DNA of 64,000 nucleotides from UBA7803 sp041395905 (GTDB lineage Bacteria; Pseudomonadota; Gammaproteobacteria; Pseudomonadales; Azotimanducaceae): assembly GCA_041395905.1 (NCBI GenBank), contig JAWKZP010000002.1, forward strand, positions 372,001 through 436,000, in the 5' to 3' direction. The notes beneath the pieces were generated by a model that worked only from the letters and a program-made list of their open reading frames with translations, did not search any database and was not told the origin of the DNA. Positions 1-9,233 of this stretch are shown piece after piece (the first letter of the stretch is position 1; every line of letters starts with the position of its first letter). The position numbers and the translations under genes were made by a program.

Positions 1-1
1 G

Positions 2-100
2 CTGCGGGAAAGCGGCAACATCCTGCTCGACTACATCGGGCTGACCCGGCAGGTGGCGCTGGTGGAGCACACGCCGGACGCCCAGACCACAGTCCAGTAA
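2..100 (+). CDS. C-terminal end of an unidentified protein (partial)
   Basis: An open frame enters from the left edge and ends in TAA at 98-100, giving 33 codons that end in ...TPDAQTTVQ. The fragment is too short to assign to a family. It lies 24 bases before the MscS-type channel on the same strand, so the two may be cotranscribed. Base composition matches the neighbours. The function is unknown. Confidence 0.45.
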   Translation: MRESGNILLDYIGLTRQVALVEHTPDAQTTVQ

Positions 101-124
101 CCCCGGGACACGCCGATCCAGGCC

Positions 125-1150
125 ATGGATCTCGCGCCGGTGCTGGCGCCCCTGACCGCCTGGGGCCTGCCGGTACTGGCAGTGCTGGTGGTCGCGGCGG
201 CCGTCATCTGGTCGCTGCGCCGGGCGCTGCCTGACGCTTCCGCCACCCGCATCGCCCGCCAGCTCGCGACCGTTGCGGTGGTGCTGGTGGCCAACGTCGT
301 GCTGGTGCTGCTGCTGCCGTTCGACAGCGAGACCCGGGGTCAGCTGCTGAGCCTGTTCGGGATCGTCCTCACGGCAATCATCGCGCTGTCTTCGACCACC
401 TTCGTCAGTAACGCCATGGCCGGTCTCATGCTGCGGGCCGTCGGCAGCTTTCATCCCGGCGACTTCATCTCGGTGGAGCAGCACTTCGGCCGGGTCACGG
501 AGCTGGGACTGCTGCACACGGAGATTCAGAGCGAGGACCGGGATCTGATCACGCTGCCCGCGCTGTACCTGATCACACACCCGGTCCGGGTGGTACGCAG
601 TTCCGGTACCCTCATCTCGGTGGAAGTCTCTCTGGGCTACGACGTGCCCCGGCGGCGCGTGCGGGAGCTGCTCAAGCAGGCGGCGGAGCAGGCGGAGCTG
701 GTCGAGCCGTTCGTGCAGATCAAGGCGCTCCAGGATCACGCCGTGCTGTACCGGGTTTCGGGATTTCTCGAGGACGTGGCCAGTCTGGTGAGCAAGCGTA
801 CCGAGCTGCACGCGGCGGTGCTGGATGCCCTGCACGGCAGCGGCGTGGAAATCGTCTCGCCGAGCTTCATGAATCAGCGCCAGCTGCCTCCGCAGCAGCG
901 GGTGCTCCCGGAACGGATCCTCACCTCCGCTCAGGCGGAGCTCGAAGAGCGTACCGGGGCGCCTGAACGGATGATGTTCGACAAGGCAGAGCTCGCGGCC
1001 CGCCTGAACGCCCTGGAAGAGCAACGCGACGCGCTGCAGGCAGAGATCAAGGCATTGCAGGACGGCGGCGCCGAGGGCCATGAGATCGGCTGGCGCGAGC
1101 ACCAGGTGCAGACCCTGGAACGGATCATCGCGACCCTGCGCTCCGAATGA
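125..1150 (+). CDS. Small-conductance mechanosensitive channel (MscS family)
   Basis: This 341-residue inner-membrane channel probably releases solutes when membrane tension rises after hypo-osmotic shock. Two or three hydrophobic helices fill residues 10-95. They are followed by the MscS beta domain, recognisable from GSFHPGDFISVEQHFGRV and the stretch through ITHPVRVV at about residues 110-160. The C-terminal part of the cytoplasmic vestibule follows, and then a short coiled coil (about residues 290-335, ARLNALEEQRDALQAEI). The start at 125 is the first ATG before the hydrophobic segment and has no strong Shine-Dalgarno sequence. Family membership is secure; gating and ion preference cannot be read from the sequence. 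Confidence 0.87.
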   Translation: MDLAPVLAPLTAWGLPVLAVLVVAAAVIWSLRRALPDASATRIARQLATVAVVLVANVVLVLLLPFDSETRGQLLSLFGIVLTAIIALSSTTFVSNAMAGLMLRAVGSFHPGDFISVEQHFGRVTELGLLHTEIQSEDRDLITLPALYLITHPVRVVRSSGTLISVEVSLGYDVPRRRVRELLKQAAEQAELVEPFVQIKALQDHAVLYRVSGFLEDVASLVSKRTELHAAVLDALHGSGVEIVSPSFMNQRQLPPQQRVLPERILTSAQAELEERTGAPERMMFDKAELAARLNALEEQRDALQAEIKALQDGGAEGHEIGWREHQVQTLERIIATLRSE

Positions 1151-1244
1151 GGCGGCGGCCCGTTCCTCAGGCACCCTCAGGGGTTTGAATCCTTCCGGAC
1201 GACCCAATATTCCCCGTGCAGGCAACGCGATCGGGACCCGAAAC

Positions 1245-3653
1245 ATGGACATCAACCAGGACGGCCAGGTCGTCGACAACGACGACGCCGAAAACCGGCA
1301 GATCATCCTGCCTGGCGAGGCGCTACCGGCCCACATCTACGTACTGCCGCAGGAGCACCGGCCGTTCTTCCCGGGTCAGGCGATCCCGCTGCTCATGAAT
1401 GCCGAAGTCTGGCTGCCGACGCTCAAGGAGGTCCAGGCCCGCAAGCAGGAGGTGGTGGGACTCGTCGCCACCCGGCACGACATCGACGGCCTGCCGGGCT
1501 CCGCCGACCTGCACGAAATGGGGACCGTCTGTCGGATTCTCCGGGTGCATCGCGAGGGCGAGCAGCTGCACGTTCTGCTGGAAGGTCTGCAGCGCTTCCG
1601 CGTGCGCCGCTGGCTGAGCGACAAGCCGCCGCTGGCCGTGAACGCGCAGTATTTCCCTGAGCGCGCCGAAACGCGTTCGGAGGAGCAGAAGGCCTACGCC
1701 GTCGCCATCATCAACATCATCAAGGAGCTGATTCCCCTGAATCCGCTCTATGGCGAGGAGCTCAAGGTCTTTCTCGCCCGCTCCAACCCCAACGAGCCGG
1801 CGCTGCTGGCCGACTTCGCTGCCAGCCTGACCTCGGCCAGCAAGGCCGACCTGCAGGCGGTGCTGGAGGAGATCACGCTGCAGCGTCGCCTGGAAAAGGT
1901 GGTCGAGCTGCTGCATCGCGAGCTCGAGATCGCCAAGGCGCAGCGCGACATCCGCGAGCAGATCGAGCAGGAGATCCAGGGCCACCAGCGTGAGGCGTTT
2001 CTGCGTCAGCAGCTGAAGTTCATTCAGAAGGAACTCGGCATCTCCAAAGACGACAAGACCGCCGAGATCGACACCTTCCGCGAGCGGCTCACGCATCTGG
2101 CGCTGCCGGAACACGCGCGCAGCCGGATCGACGACGAGCTGCACAAGCTCTCGCTGCTGGAGGTCGGTTCCCCCGAGTACGGCGTCACGCGCAACTACCT
2201 CGACTGGGCGACCAGCCTGCCCTGGGGCGTAACCAGCGAGGACACCCGCGATCTGGATGCGGCGGCGCGCGTTCTCGACAGCCACCACGAGGGGCTCGAG
2301 GACATCAAGGAGCGGATCCTGGAGTTTCTCGCGCTGGGAATCATGAAAGGTGACGTGGCCGGTTCCATCATCTGCCTGGTGGGACCGCCCGGCGTGGGCA
2401 AGACCTCCCTCGGCCGTGCCATCGCGGACGCCCTGGACCGGCGCTTCTACCGCTTCTCCGTGGGCGGCATGCGCGACGAGGCGGAGATCAAGGGCCACCG
2501 ACGCACCTACATCGGCGCCATGCCGGGCAAGCTGATTCAGGCGCTCAAGGATACCGCGGTCGCCAATCCGGTCATCATGCTCGACGAGATCGACAAGATC
2601 GGCGCGTCCTATCAGGGCGACCCGGCTTCGGCACTGCTCGAGGTGCTCGATCCGGAGCAGAACGGCAGCTTCCGCGACCACTACCTGGATCTCGACTTCG
2701 ACCTGTCCAAGGTGCTGTTCGTGTGCACGGCCAACCAGCTCGACAGCATCCCGGGGCCGCTGCTGGACCGCATGGAGGTGATCCATCTGTCCGGCTATCT
2801 GGACAGGGAGAAGCTTGCCATCGCCCGCCGTCACCTGCTGCCGCGGCTGCTCGAACGCGCGGGGCTCAGGCAGCGGGGCGACCTGCGTATCGATGCCGCG
2901 GCGCTGCGCCGCATCGTCGAGGGCTATTCGCGCGAAGCCGGCGTGCGGCGCCTCGAAAAAGCCCTGGCGAGCATCGTCCGCAAAGCCGTCGTGAAGCTGC
3001 TGCGCGGCAGCGCGCGCCCGATCCGGGTCCGGACGGGCGACGTCACGGAATATCTCGGCAAGCCGCCCTTCGAGAAGGAAGCGCTCGAGCAGGGCGTGGG
3101 CATCGTCACGGGGCTCGCGTGGACGCCGCTCGGCGGCGCCACGCTGCCCGTCGAAGCGACGCTCGTCCATCACGCCCAGGCGGGGTTGCGCCTTACCGGC
3201 CAGCTCGGCGACGTCATGCAGGAATCCGCCAACATCGCCTACAGCTACGTGCGCGCCCATGCGGACCGCTACGGCATTGCCGCCGACTACTTCGATCAGG
3301 CCGGCCTGCACCTGCACGTGCCTGCCGGCGCGACCCCCAAGGACGGGCCCAGCGCCGGGGTCACCATGGCCTGTGCGCTGGTGTCGCTGGCCACCGGCAG
3401 GCGCCCGGGGCCGCGCCTGGCCATGACCGGCGAGCTGACACTGAGCGGGCGCGTGTACCCGGTGGGCGGCATCCGCGAGAAACTGCTGGCGGCAAAACGC
3501 CAGAGGATCCGTACCGTGATCCTGCCGGCAGCCAACCAGCGCGACTACGACGAAGTACCTGATCACATTCGCCAGGGAATCCAAGTACACTTCGTCGAAA
3601 CCTTCGATGAAGTCTCCCAACTTGCGTTTCCTCGCCGCGCAGCGCCACGCTGA
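1245..3653 (+). CDS. lon: ATP-dependent Lon protease
   Basis: This 802-residue Lon (endopeptidase La) degrades misfolded and regulatory proteins in the cytoplasm. The order is a LON N-terminal substrate domain (about residues 15-215), a helical region, an AAA+ module with Walker A GPPGVGKT near residue 380 and Walker B VIMLDEID near 445, and the Lon protease domain. The catalytic Ser703 (PKDGPSAG) and Lys746 (GGIREKLLAAK) are 43 residues apart, as in E. coli Lon. The ATG at 1245 is chosen because the acidic MDINQDG start leads straight into the LON domain; the frame stays open upstream but that part overlaps the MscS gene. The next gene starts 5 bases after the stop. Confidence 0.96.
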   Translation: MDINQDGQVVDNDDAENRQIILPGEALPAHIYVLPQEHRPFFPGQAIPLLMNAEVWLPTLKEVQARKQEVVGLVATRHDIDGLPGSADLHEMGTVCRILRVHREGEQLHVLLEGLQRFRVRRWLSDKPPLAVNAQYFPERAETRSEEQKAYAVAIINIIKELIPLNPLYGEELKVFLARSNPNEPALLADFAASLTSASKADLQAVLEEITLQRRLEKVVELLHRELEIAKAQRDIREQIEQEIQGHQREAFLRQQLKFIQKELGISKDDKTAEIDTFRERLTHLALPEHARSRIDDELHKLSLLEVGSPEYGVTRNYLDWATSLPWGVTSEDTRDLDAAARVLDSHHEGLEDIKERILEFLALGIMKGDVAGSIICLVGPPGVGKTSLGRAIADALDRRFYRFSVGGMRDEAEIKGHRRTYIGAMPGKLIQALKDTAVANPVIMLDEIDKIGASYQGDPASALLEVLDPEQNGSFRDHYLDLDFDLSKVLFVCTANQLDSIPGPLLDRMEVIHLSGYLDREKLAIARRHLLPRLLERAGLRQRGDLRIDAAALRRIVEGYSREAGVRRLEKALASIVRKAVVKLLRGSARPIRVRTGDVTEYLGKPPFEKEALEQGVGIVTGLAWTPLGGATLPVEATLVHHAQAGLRLTGQLGDVMQESANIAYSYVRAHADRYGIAADYFDQAGLHLHVPAGATPKDGPSAGVTMACALVSLATGRRPGPRLAMTGELTLSGRVYPVGGIREKLLAAKRQRIRTVILPAANQRDYDEVPDHIRQGIQVHFVETFDEVSQLAFPRRAAPR

Positions 3654-3658
3654 ACCTG

Positions 3659-5503
3659 ATGATTGACGGTGGCATCCCGGATGCGGGTGCCGCCGCGGTG
3701 ATCGCTGCGCCCGGAGTCCATGCCATCGCCGTCATGGCTCTGACGGTGGTGGCTCTGTACCTGTTTTCGCGCGAGCGGCTGCCCCTCGAGGTGACGAGCC
3801 TGGGTCTGCTCGCGGTCCTGGCGGTGGGTTTCGCCCTGTTCCCCTATCCAGGCGTCAGCACCACGACACTGTTCGCCGGATTCGGTCACGAGGCCCTGAT
3901 TGCCGTGTGCGCACTCATGGTCATCGGGCAGGGGCTGGTTACCACGGGCGCGCTCGAACCGGTGGGGCGCATTCTGGCCCGCACCTGGGGCCGCGCCCCG
4001 TTCCTGTCGTTCCTCACCACGCTGATCGTCGGCGCGGTGCTCTCGGCGTTCGTCAACAACACACCCATCGTCGTGCTGCTGCTGCCGATCCTGATCAGCG
4101 TGTGTTTGCGCACGCGTACCTCGGCGACCCGCGTGCTGATGCCGATGAGCTTCGCCACCATCGTCGGCGGCATGGCCACCACCATCGGGACCTCCACCAA
4201 CCTGCTGGTGGTCAGCGTGGCCAGAGATCTGGGTCAACCCGAAATCGGCATCTTCGATTTCGTGGTCCCGGCGGCCATCGGCGGCGGCGTGGCAATCGTC
4301 TATCTGTGGCTGATCGCGCCGCGGCTGCTGCCGGAACGCCAGATTGCGCTGGAGAACCCGTCACCGCGGCTGTTCGAGGCGCGCCTGCACCTGGGCGAAG
4401 ATTCGCCGGCCGTGGGCCGCACCCTGGCGGAAGCGAAGACCCTGATCGGTGAGAACATGCCGGTGCAGCGGATCCGACGTGGCGACACCTATCTGCTGCC
4501 GCTACCTGACGTCGAGCTCAAGGCCGGGGATCGTCTGCGCGTGCGCGACACGCCGCAGCGCCTGAAAGCATTCGAGGAGGCGCTGAAAGCCACGCTGTAC
4601 TCGGGCGATCAGCCGGTGGACGACGAGCATCCACTGCGGGCCGAAAACCAGGTACTCGCGGAGATCGCCGTGGTGCAGGGTTCGAGCCTCGACCGTACCA
4701 ACCTGCGCTTCGCGCGCTTTCTGGATCGGTATCAGCTGGCCGTGCTGGCGGTGCACCGTGCCGGCCGCGACATCTGGCGTGCCAAGGAGGAGCTCGAGGA
4801 CGTGATCCTGCGCCGCGGCGACGTGCTGCTGGTGCAGGGTTCTCGCGAGCACATCGCCGCGCTCAAGGAAAGCACGGACTTTCTCGTGCTGGATGCCACA
4901 GTCGCGCTGCCCAGCACCAGCAAGGCGCCCATCGCGCTGCTGACCCTGGCAGTGGTGGTGTCCCTCGCGGCTACCGGCATTCTACCCATCGCGGTGAGCG
5001 CCACCGCCGGCGCCACCCTGCTGCTGGTCACCCGCACCCTCGGCGCCGGCAGCGCGATCCGCGCCATCAGCCCATCGGTCTTCTTCGTGGTGGCGGCGAG
5101 CCTCGCGCTTTCCAGCGCGCTGACCGCAACCGGCGCCATTGAATACATCACCAGCGTGTTCCTGCGCGCCACGGAAGGCGCAACGCCCACGGTGATCCTG
5201 TCAGCACTGATGCTGATGCTTGCCATTCTCACCAACGTGGTTTCGAACAACGCCGCCGCGGTGATCGGCACGCCCATCGCCGTGGGCATTGCCACGCAGC
5301 TGGCGCTGCCGGCAGAGCCCTTCGTTCTGGCGGTGCTGTTCGGCGCGAACATGAGCTATGCCACGCCCATGGCCTACAACACGAACCTGCTGGTGATGAG
5401 CGCCGGGCAGTATCAGTTCAACGACTTCGTGCGCGTCGGCGTGCCGCTGACGCTGCTCATGTGGCTGACGCTGACCTGGGTGCTGTCGACGCTGTATCTG
5501 TGA
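3659..5503 (+). CDS. SLC13/DASS-type ion transporter with two RCK_C (TrkA_C) domains
   Basis: A 614-residue inner-membrane carrier of the divalent anion:Na+ symporter (ArsB/NhaD superfamily) type. Hydrophobic segments occupy about residues 20-225 and 420-614. Two soluble RCK_C domains lie between them, about residues 238-310 and 330-405 (LKAGDRLRVRD and ILRRGDVLLVQG are typical endings). The family hairpins NNTPIVVLLLPI and SNNAAAVIGTPIA are both present. This layout is common in proteins annotated as sulfate or dicarboxylate permeases, but the substrate cannot be told. It begins 5 bases after lon, so the two are probably cotranscribed. Confidence 0.87.
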   Translation: MIDGGIPDAGAAAVIAAPGVHAIAVMALTVVALYLFSRERLPLEVTSLGLLAVLAVGFALFPYPGVSTTTLFAGFGHEALIAVCALMVIGQGLVTTGALEPVGRILARTWGRAPFLSFLTTLIVGAVLSAFVNNTPIVVLLLPILISVCLRTRTSATRVLMPMSFATIVGGMATTIGTSTNLLVVSVARDLGQPEIGIFDFVVPAAIGGGVAIVYLWLIAPRLLPERQIALENPSPRLFEARLHLGEDSPAVGRTLAEAKTLIGENMPVQRIRRGDTYLLPLPDVELKAGDRLRVRDTPQRLKAFEEALKATLYSGDQPVDDEHPLRAENQVLAEIAVVQGSSLDRTNLRFARFLDRYQLAVLAVHRAGRDIWRAKEELEDVILRRGDVLLVQGSREHIAALKESTDFLVLDATVALPSTSKAPIALLTLAVVVSLAATGILPIAVSATAGATLLLVTRTLGAGSAIRAISPSVFFVVAASLALSSALTATGAIEYITSVFLRATEGATPTVILSALMLMLAILTNVVSNNAAAVIGTPIAVGIATQLALPAEPFVLAVLFGANMSYATPMAYNTNLLVMSAGQYQFNDFVRVGVPLTLLMWLTLTWVLSTLYL

Positions 5504-5527
5504 CGCCTGCGCCGGGATCTGGATCAG

Positions 5528-5545
5528 CGCAGCCGCAACGCTGCG
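5528..5545. terminator. Short GC hairpin between converging genes
   Basis: CGCAGC and GCTGCG pair perfectly around a 6-base loop 25 bases after the transporter stop and before the end of the small minus-strand ORF. No run of T follows on either strand, so intrinsic termination is uncertain. Confidence 0.25.
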
Positions 5546-5581
5546 TCGGCCGGGGCGGCGCTTTTCAGCAGCGGCACGTCA

Positions 5582-5734
5582 TCAGCTACGGCGCTGGGCG
5601 CTGCGGCCCGGCGCGGTCATGCGCGCCGAACGGGCCGGTGCCGGGCACGGCTGGCCCGGTTCGGGCGACTCGCCCTTGCGGCTCTGGTTACGCCGCTCAC
5701 GGGCGATGAGTTCGGATTCGTTCCGGTTGATCAC
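5582..5734 (-). CDS. Small basic orphan protein, 50 residues
   Basis: A short frame starts with GTG at 5734 and ends with TAG at 5582-5584. It encodes a charged peptide beginning M-INRNESELIARERRNQ and ending in a Pro/Arg-rich tail. GAGGAA sits 6 bases before the GTG. A good sigma-70 promoter lies about 60 bases further upstream, downstream of the HAD gene, so it seems dedicated to this transcript. I recognise no family, signal peptide or membrane segment. A noncoding RNA from the same promoter is the alternative. The call rests on signals around the ORF, not on homology. Confidence 0.4.
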   Translation of the reverse strand: MINRNESELIARERRNQSRKGESPEPGQPCPAPARSARMTAPGRSAQRRS

Positions 5735-5797
5735 GACAGTTCCTCGGCAGGATGTATTCGCGTCTATTGCAATCGATGCCCCGTTCAGGGGCCGCGG

Positions 5798-5825
5798 ATT
5801 ATAGGGATCTGCAATTAGACCGCAA
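5798..5825 (-). promoter_or_regulatory. Sigma-70 promoter for the small orphan gene
   Basis: On the minus strand TTGCGG (5820-5825) is followed after 16 bases by a consensus TATAAT (5798-5803). The predicted start near 5790 gives a leader of about 55 bases before the GTG at 5734. It lies between the end of the HAD gene and the small ORF and points at the latter. Confidence 0.55.
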
Positions 5826-5858
5826 GCGCCGCCAGGGTTCTGTGCATCATTTAACAGA

Positions 5859-6506
5859 TCATCCGGCCAGTGTCGGCCCCGAGCGCAGGTCTGCCAGGAC
5901 GGCATGCAGATCGCTGACCACCTGGTGACCGAGGGCGCGCACGGCAGGCGCCGGCTCGAGCAGATCCGGTACCTGGATTACCTTCAGGCCGGCGGCATGA
6001 GCGGCACGCACGCCGTTGTCCGAATCCTCCAGCGCCAGGCAGCGCGCGGGCGGCTGACCGAGATGCTCGAGCGCTGCCAGATAGGGGTCGGGGTGCGGCT
6101 TGCCGCGCGGGGTCTCGCCGCCGCACACCATCACCGGAAAGAACGCCGCCAGGCCGGCCAGCTGCAGCTTGCGCTCCGCCACCGGCCGGCGCGTAGAGGT
6201 TGCCAGCGCCAGCGGCACCGAGGTCGACTGGAGGTATTCCAGCAACGCCAGCGCACCGGCTTTTACAGGCACCGGATGCGCCCGGATGCGGGCTTCGTAG
6301 CGAGCCGACCAGCGCGCCTCCAGCTCCTCGTAGCCGGCAGCGCCCAGTATCGCGGAGAGGATCTGCGCGGTGCCTTCATGGGTGGTTCCTACGCAGCGGT
6401 CGTAAACCGCCGGGTCCACCTGCATGCCGATCTCGACACAGGTCGCGAAGAACAGCTCGCGCGCCAGGCGTTCGGAATCGAGCAGCAGCCCGTCCATGTC
6501 GAACAC
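5859..6506 (-). CDS. HAD-superfamily phosphatase (beta-phosphoglucomutase/Gph-like)
   Basis: About 215 residues with a complete HAD fold: nucleophile motif FDMDGLLLDSE at the N terminus, motif II Thr/Ser in LALATSTRRP, motif III Lys in TPRGKPHPDPYL, and motif IV LALEDSDNG. Proteins of this group remove phosphate from small sugar phosphates or related metabolites in the cytosol; the substrate is unknown. The GTG at 6506 is the only nearby in-frame start and cuts the first beta strand short. The true start may lie in the indel-damaged DNA just upstream, where the aconitase ends at 6544. It is probably the last gene of the acnB-acnA transcription unit. Confidence 0.8.
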   Translation of the reverse strand: MFDMDGLLLDSERLARELFFATCVEIGMQVDPAVYDRCVGTTHEGTAQILSAILGAAGYEELEARWSARYEARIRAHPVPVKAGALALLEYLQSTSVPLALATSTRRPVAERKLQLAGLAAFFPVMVCGGETPRGKPHPDPYLAALEHLGQPPARCLALEDSDNGVRAAHAAGLKVIQVPDLLEPAPAVRALGHQVVSDLHAVLADLRSGPTLAG

Positions 6507-6543
6507 TACGGCCGCCAGGCGACCCCGCGCGTGGCCGTCGAGC

Positions 6544-9206
6544 TCAGCCAGCTTGCTGCACCAGGTTGTTGAGCACGTACTGCAGAATGCCACCCGCCTT
6601 GAAGTAGCGATCTCGTTGTCGGTATCGAGGCGGCTCATCACCGCTATCCGGCGTTGCCCGCGTCGCGGCCTGGTTACGAGGACCAGTTCCAGATCCTGGC
6701 GGCCGGGACTGGCATCCTCCGGCAGCCGCAGTGCAGCACATCGGCTGATCTCGTCTCCTACCAGTCCCAGGAGCCGCGATTGACGTCGCCCGAACACCAG
6801 GCGGCAGGACCCCCATTCCGATCAGATTGGAACGGTGGATGCGTTCGAAGCTCTCGGCTAGCACCGCCTTGACGCCGAGCAGCCGGGTGCCCTTGGCCGC
6901 CCAGTCGCGGCTCGACCCCGTGCCGTACTCCTTGCCCGCTATCACCACCAGCGGCGTGCCTCGCCCCGATAGCGCATGGCGGCAGGTCGTGATGACGCTG
7001 GTCGCCGGACGGAATGTGCCGGGTATAGCCGCCTTCCACGCCCGGCACCATCTCGTTGCGGATGCGGATGTTGGCAAAGGTGCCGCGCATCATCACTTCG
7101 TGATTACCGCGCCGCGAACCGTAGGAGTTGAAGTCGGCGACGTCGACGCCATGCTGCTGCAGGTACTGCCCTGCAGGGCTGTCCGGCTGAATCTCGCCCG
7201 CCGGAGAGATGGTCGGCGGTGACCGAGTCACCCAGCAGCGCCAGGATCCTGGCGCCGGACACCTCGATCTCCTGATCGAGATCGCCACCCACCGAGAAGA
7301 ACGGCGGCTGCTTGATGTAGGTCGACTGCTCCCAGGCGTAGGTCGCGGCGTCGCTGATGTCGATGGCGCGCCAGGACTCCGGGCCGGTGAACACGTCCGC
7401 ATACTGATGCTCGAACATGGCGGCAGAGACCTGATTGACCTGATCGGCGATCTCGCGGTTGCTCGGCCAGATGTCTTTGAGAAACAGGTCCCGACCGCTG
7501 TCGTCCCGACCGATCGGGTCGCGGGTCAGATCGATGCGGGTGGTTCCGGCTATGGCGTAGGCCACCACCAGGGGCGGAGACGCCAGCCAGTTGGTGCGTA
7601 CCTGCTGGTGCACCCGTCCTCTGAAGGTGGTTGCCGGAGAGCACCGACGCCACGACCAGATCCCCGGCATCGTGATGGTCGCCGCGATGGGCTCCGGAGC
7701 GGGCCCGAGTTGTCGATGCAGGTCGTGCAGCCGTAGCCCACCAGATTGAATCCCAGCTGGTCGAGGGCGTCCTGCAGACCGGTCTTTCCAGATAGTCCGT
7801 CACCACCTTGACCCCGGCGCCAGCGAGGTTTTGACCCACGGTTTGACCTTGAGGCCCAGCGCCAGCGCCTTCTTCGCCACCAGGCCGGCACCGAGCATCA
7901 CCGCAGGATTGGAGGTGTTGGTGCAGGACGTGATGGCGGCGATGACCACGTCACCGTCGCCGAGATCGTAGTCGGTGCTGCCGGTACGCGCGGCGCGTTC
8001 GTGGCTCGACCGGAAAGTTCCAGCGAGGCTTCGAACGCCCGCCCGTCGGCCATGGCAGCCACCTTCGGTCCTGCGGGCGCTTGGGCCCGGCGAGGCTCGG
8101 CACGACGCTGCCGAGATCCAGCTCCAGCGTGTCGCTGTAAACGGCGCGCACGGCCCCGGGTTCGCGCCAGAGGCCCTGTGCCCGCGCGTAGGCTTCGACG
8201 AGCTCGATGGTTTCCTCGGGCCGGCTGGTGAGGCGCAGATAGTTGAGGGTTTCCTGGTCGATGGGAAAGAACCCGCAGGTCGCGCCGTACTCGGGCGCCA
8301 TGTTCGCTATCGTGGCTCTGTCCGCCGAGGCAGCTCGTTGAGGCCGTCGCCGAAGAACTCCACGAATTTGCCGACCACGCCTTTGCGGCGCAGCATCTCC
8401 ACCACTGTCAGCACGAGGTCGGTTGCGGTGATGCCTTCCGCCAGGCGTCCACTCAGCTCGAAGCCCACCACGTCGGGGATCAGCATCGAGATGGGCTGGC
8501 CCAGCATTGCCGCTTCCGCTTCGGATGCCGCCCACGCCCCAGCCGACACCGAGACCGATCATGGTGGTATGGCTGTCCGTGCCCACCAGGGTATCCGATA
8601 GGCCAGGGTCGTGCCGTTCTCGTCCCGCGTCCACACCGCGCGGGCGAGGTACTCCAGATTGACCTGATGGCAGATGCCGGTGCCCGGCGGCACCACGCGG
8701 AAGTTGTCGAACGCGGTCTGGCCCCAGCGCAGAAACCGGTATCGCTCGCGATTGCGCGCCATCTCCAGCTCTACGTTCTGCTCGAATGCCTGCGCATTGC
8801 CGAAGCGGTCCACCATCACCGAGTGGTCGATCACCAGATCTACGGGCGAGAGCGGGTTGATGATGGCCGGGTCCACGCCCGCCGCCACGACGGCACTGCG
8901 CATTGCGGCAAGATCGGCGACCGCGGGCACGCCCGTGAAATCCTGCATGAGCACCCGAGCCGGGCGGAACGCGATTTCGTCGGTCGGCGCGTTCTCGGTC
9001 CAACCCCCCAGCGCGCGAATGTCACCTTCGGTGACGGTACTGCCGTCCTCGAAGCGCAGCAGGTTCTCCAGCAGGATCTTCAGCGACATGGGCAGGCGCG
9101 CCACGTCACCAATCCCGGCCGCCTGAGCTGCCGGCAGGCTGAAGTAGTCGTACTGCCTGCCGCCCACACGCAGCGTAGTGCGGGTTGCGAACGTGTCTCG
9201 GCTCAT
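6544..9206 (-). pseudogene. acnA: Aconitate hydratase, AcnA type, broken by many indels
   Basis: The first 205 codons from ATG 9206 (AGGGAGG ribosome site) read as a normal AcnA: SLKILLENLLR, DHSVMVDRFG, PPGTGICHQVNLEYL. Near 8597 a CCGG becomes CGG and the frame is lost. The rest of the family can be followed across all three frames: TDSHTTM, EAEAAMLGQPISMLIPDVVG, EYGATCGFFPIDQETLNYL, AITSCTNTSNPAV, GYGCTTCIDNSGP, IAGKEYGTGSSRDWAAKG and finally YVLNNLVQQAG before TGA at 6544. I count at least a dozen indels of 1-3 bases, mainly losses from doubled bases. No full product is possible as written. It follows acnB by 27 bases. Decay tolerated because of AcnB, or poor local consensus sequence, would both explain it. 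Confidence 0.85.
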
Positions 9207-9233
9207 GGTGTCCTCCCTGTGCCGGGGTGTGGT

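Noticed and set aside
1323..3620. A 765-codon open frame antisense to lon
   Set aside because: It mirrors a highly conserved gene in GC-rich DNA. Its translation is a low-complexity Arg/Asp/Gln-rich string with no motif, and lon has all catalytic residues.
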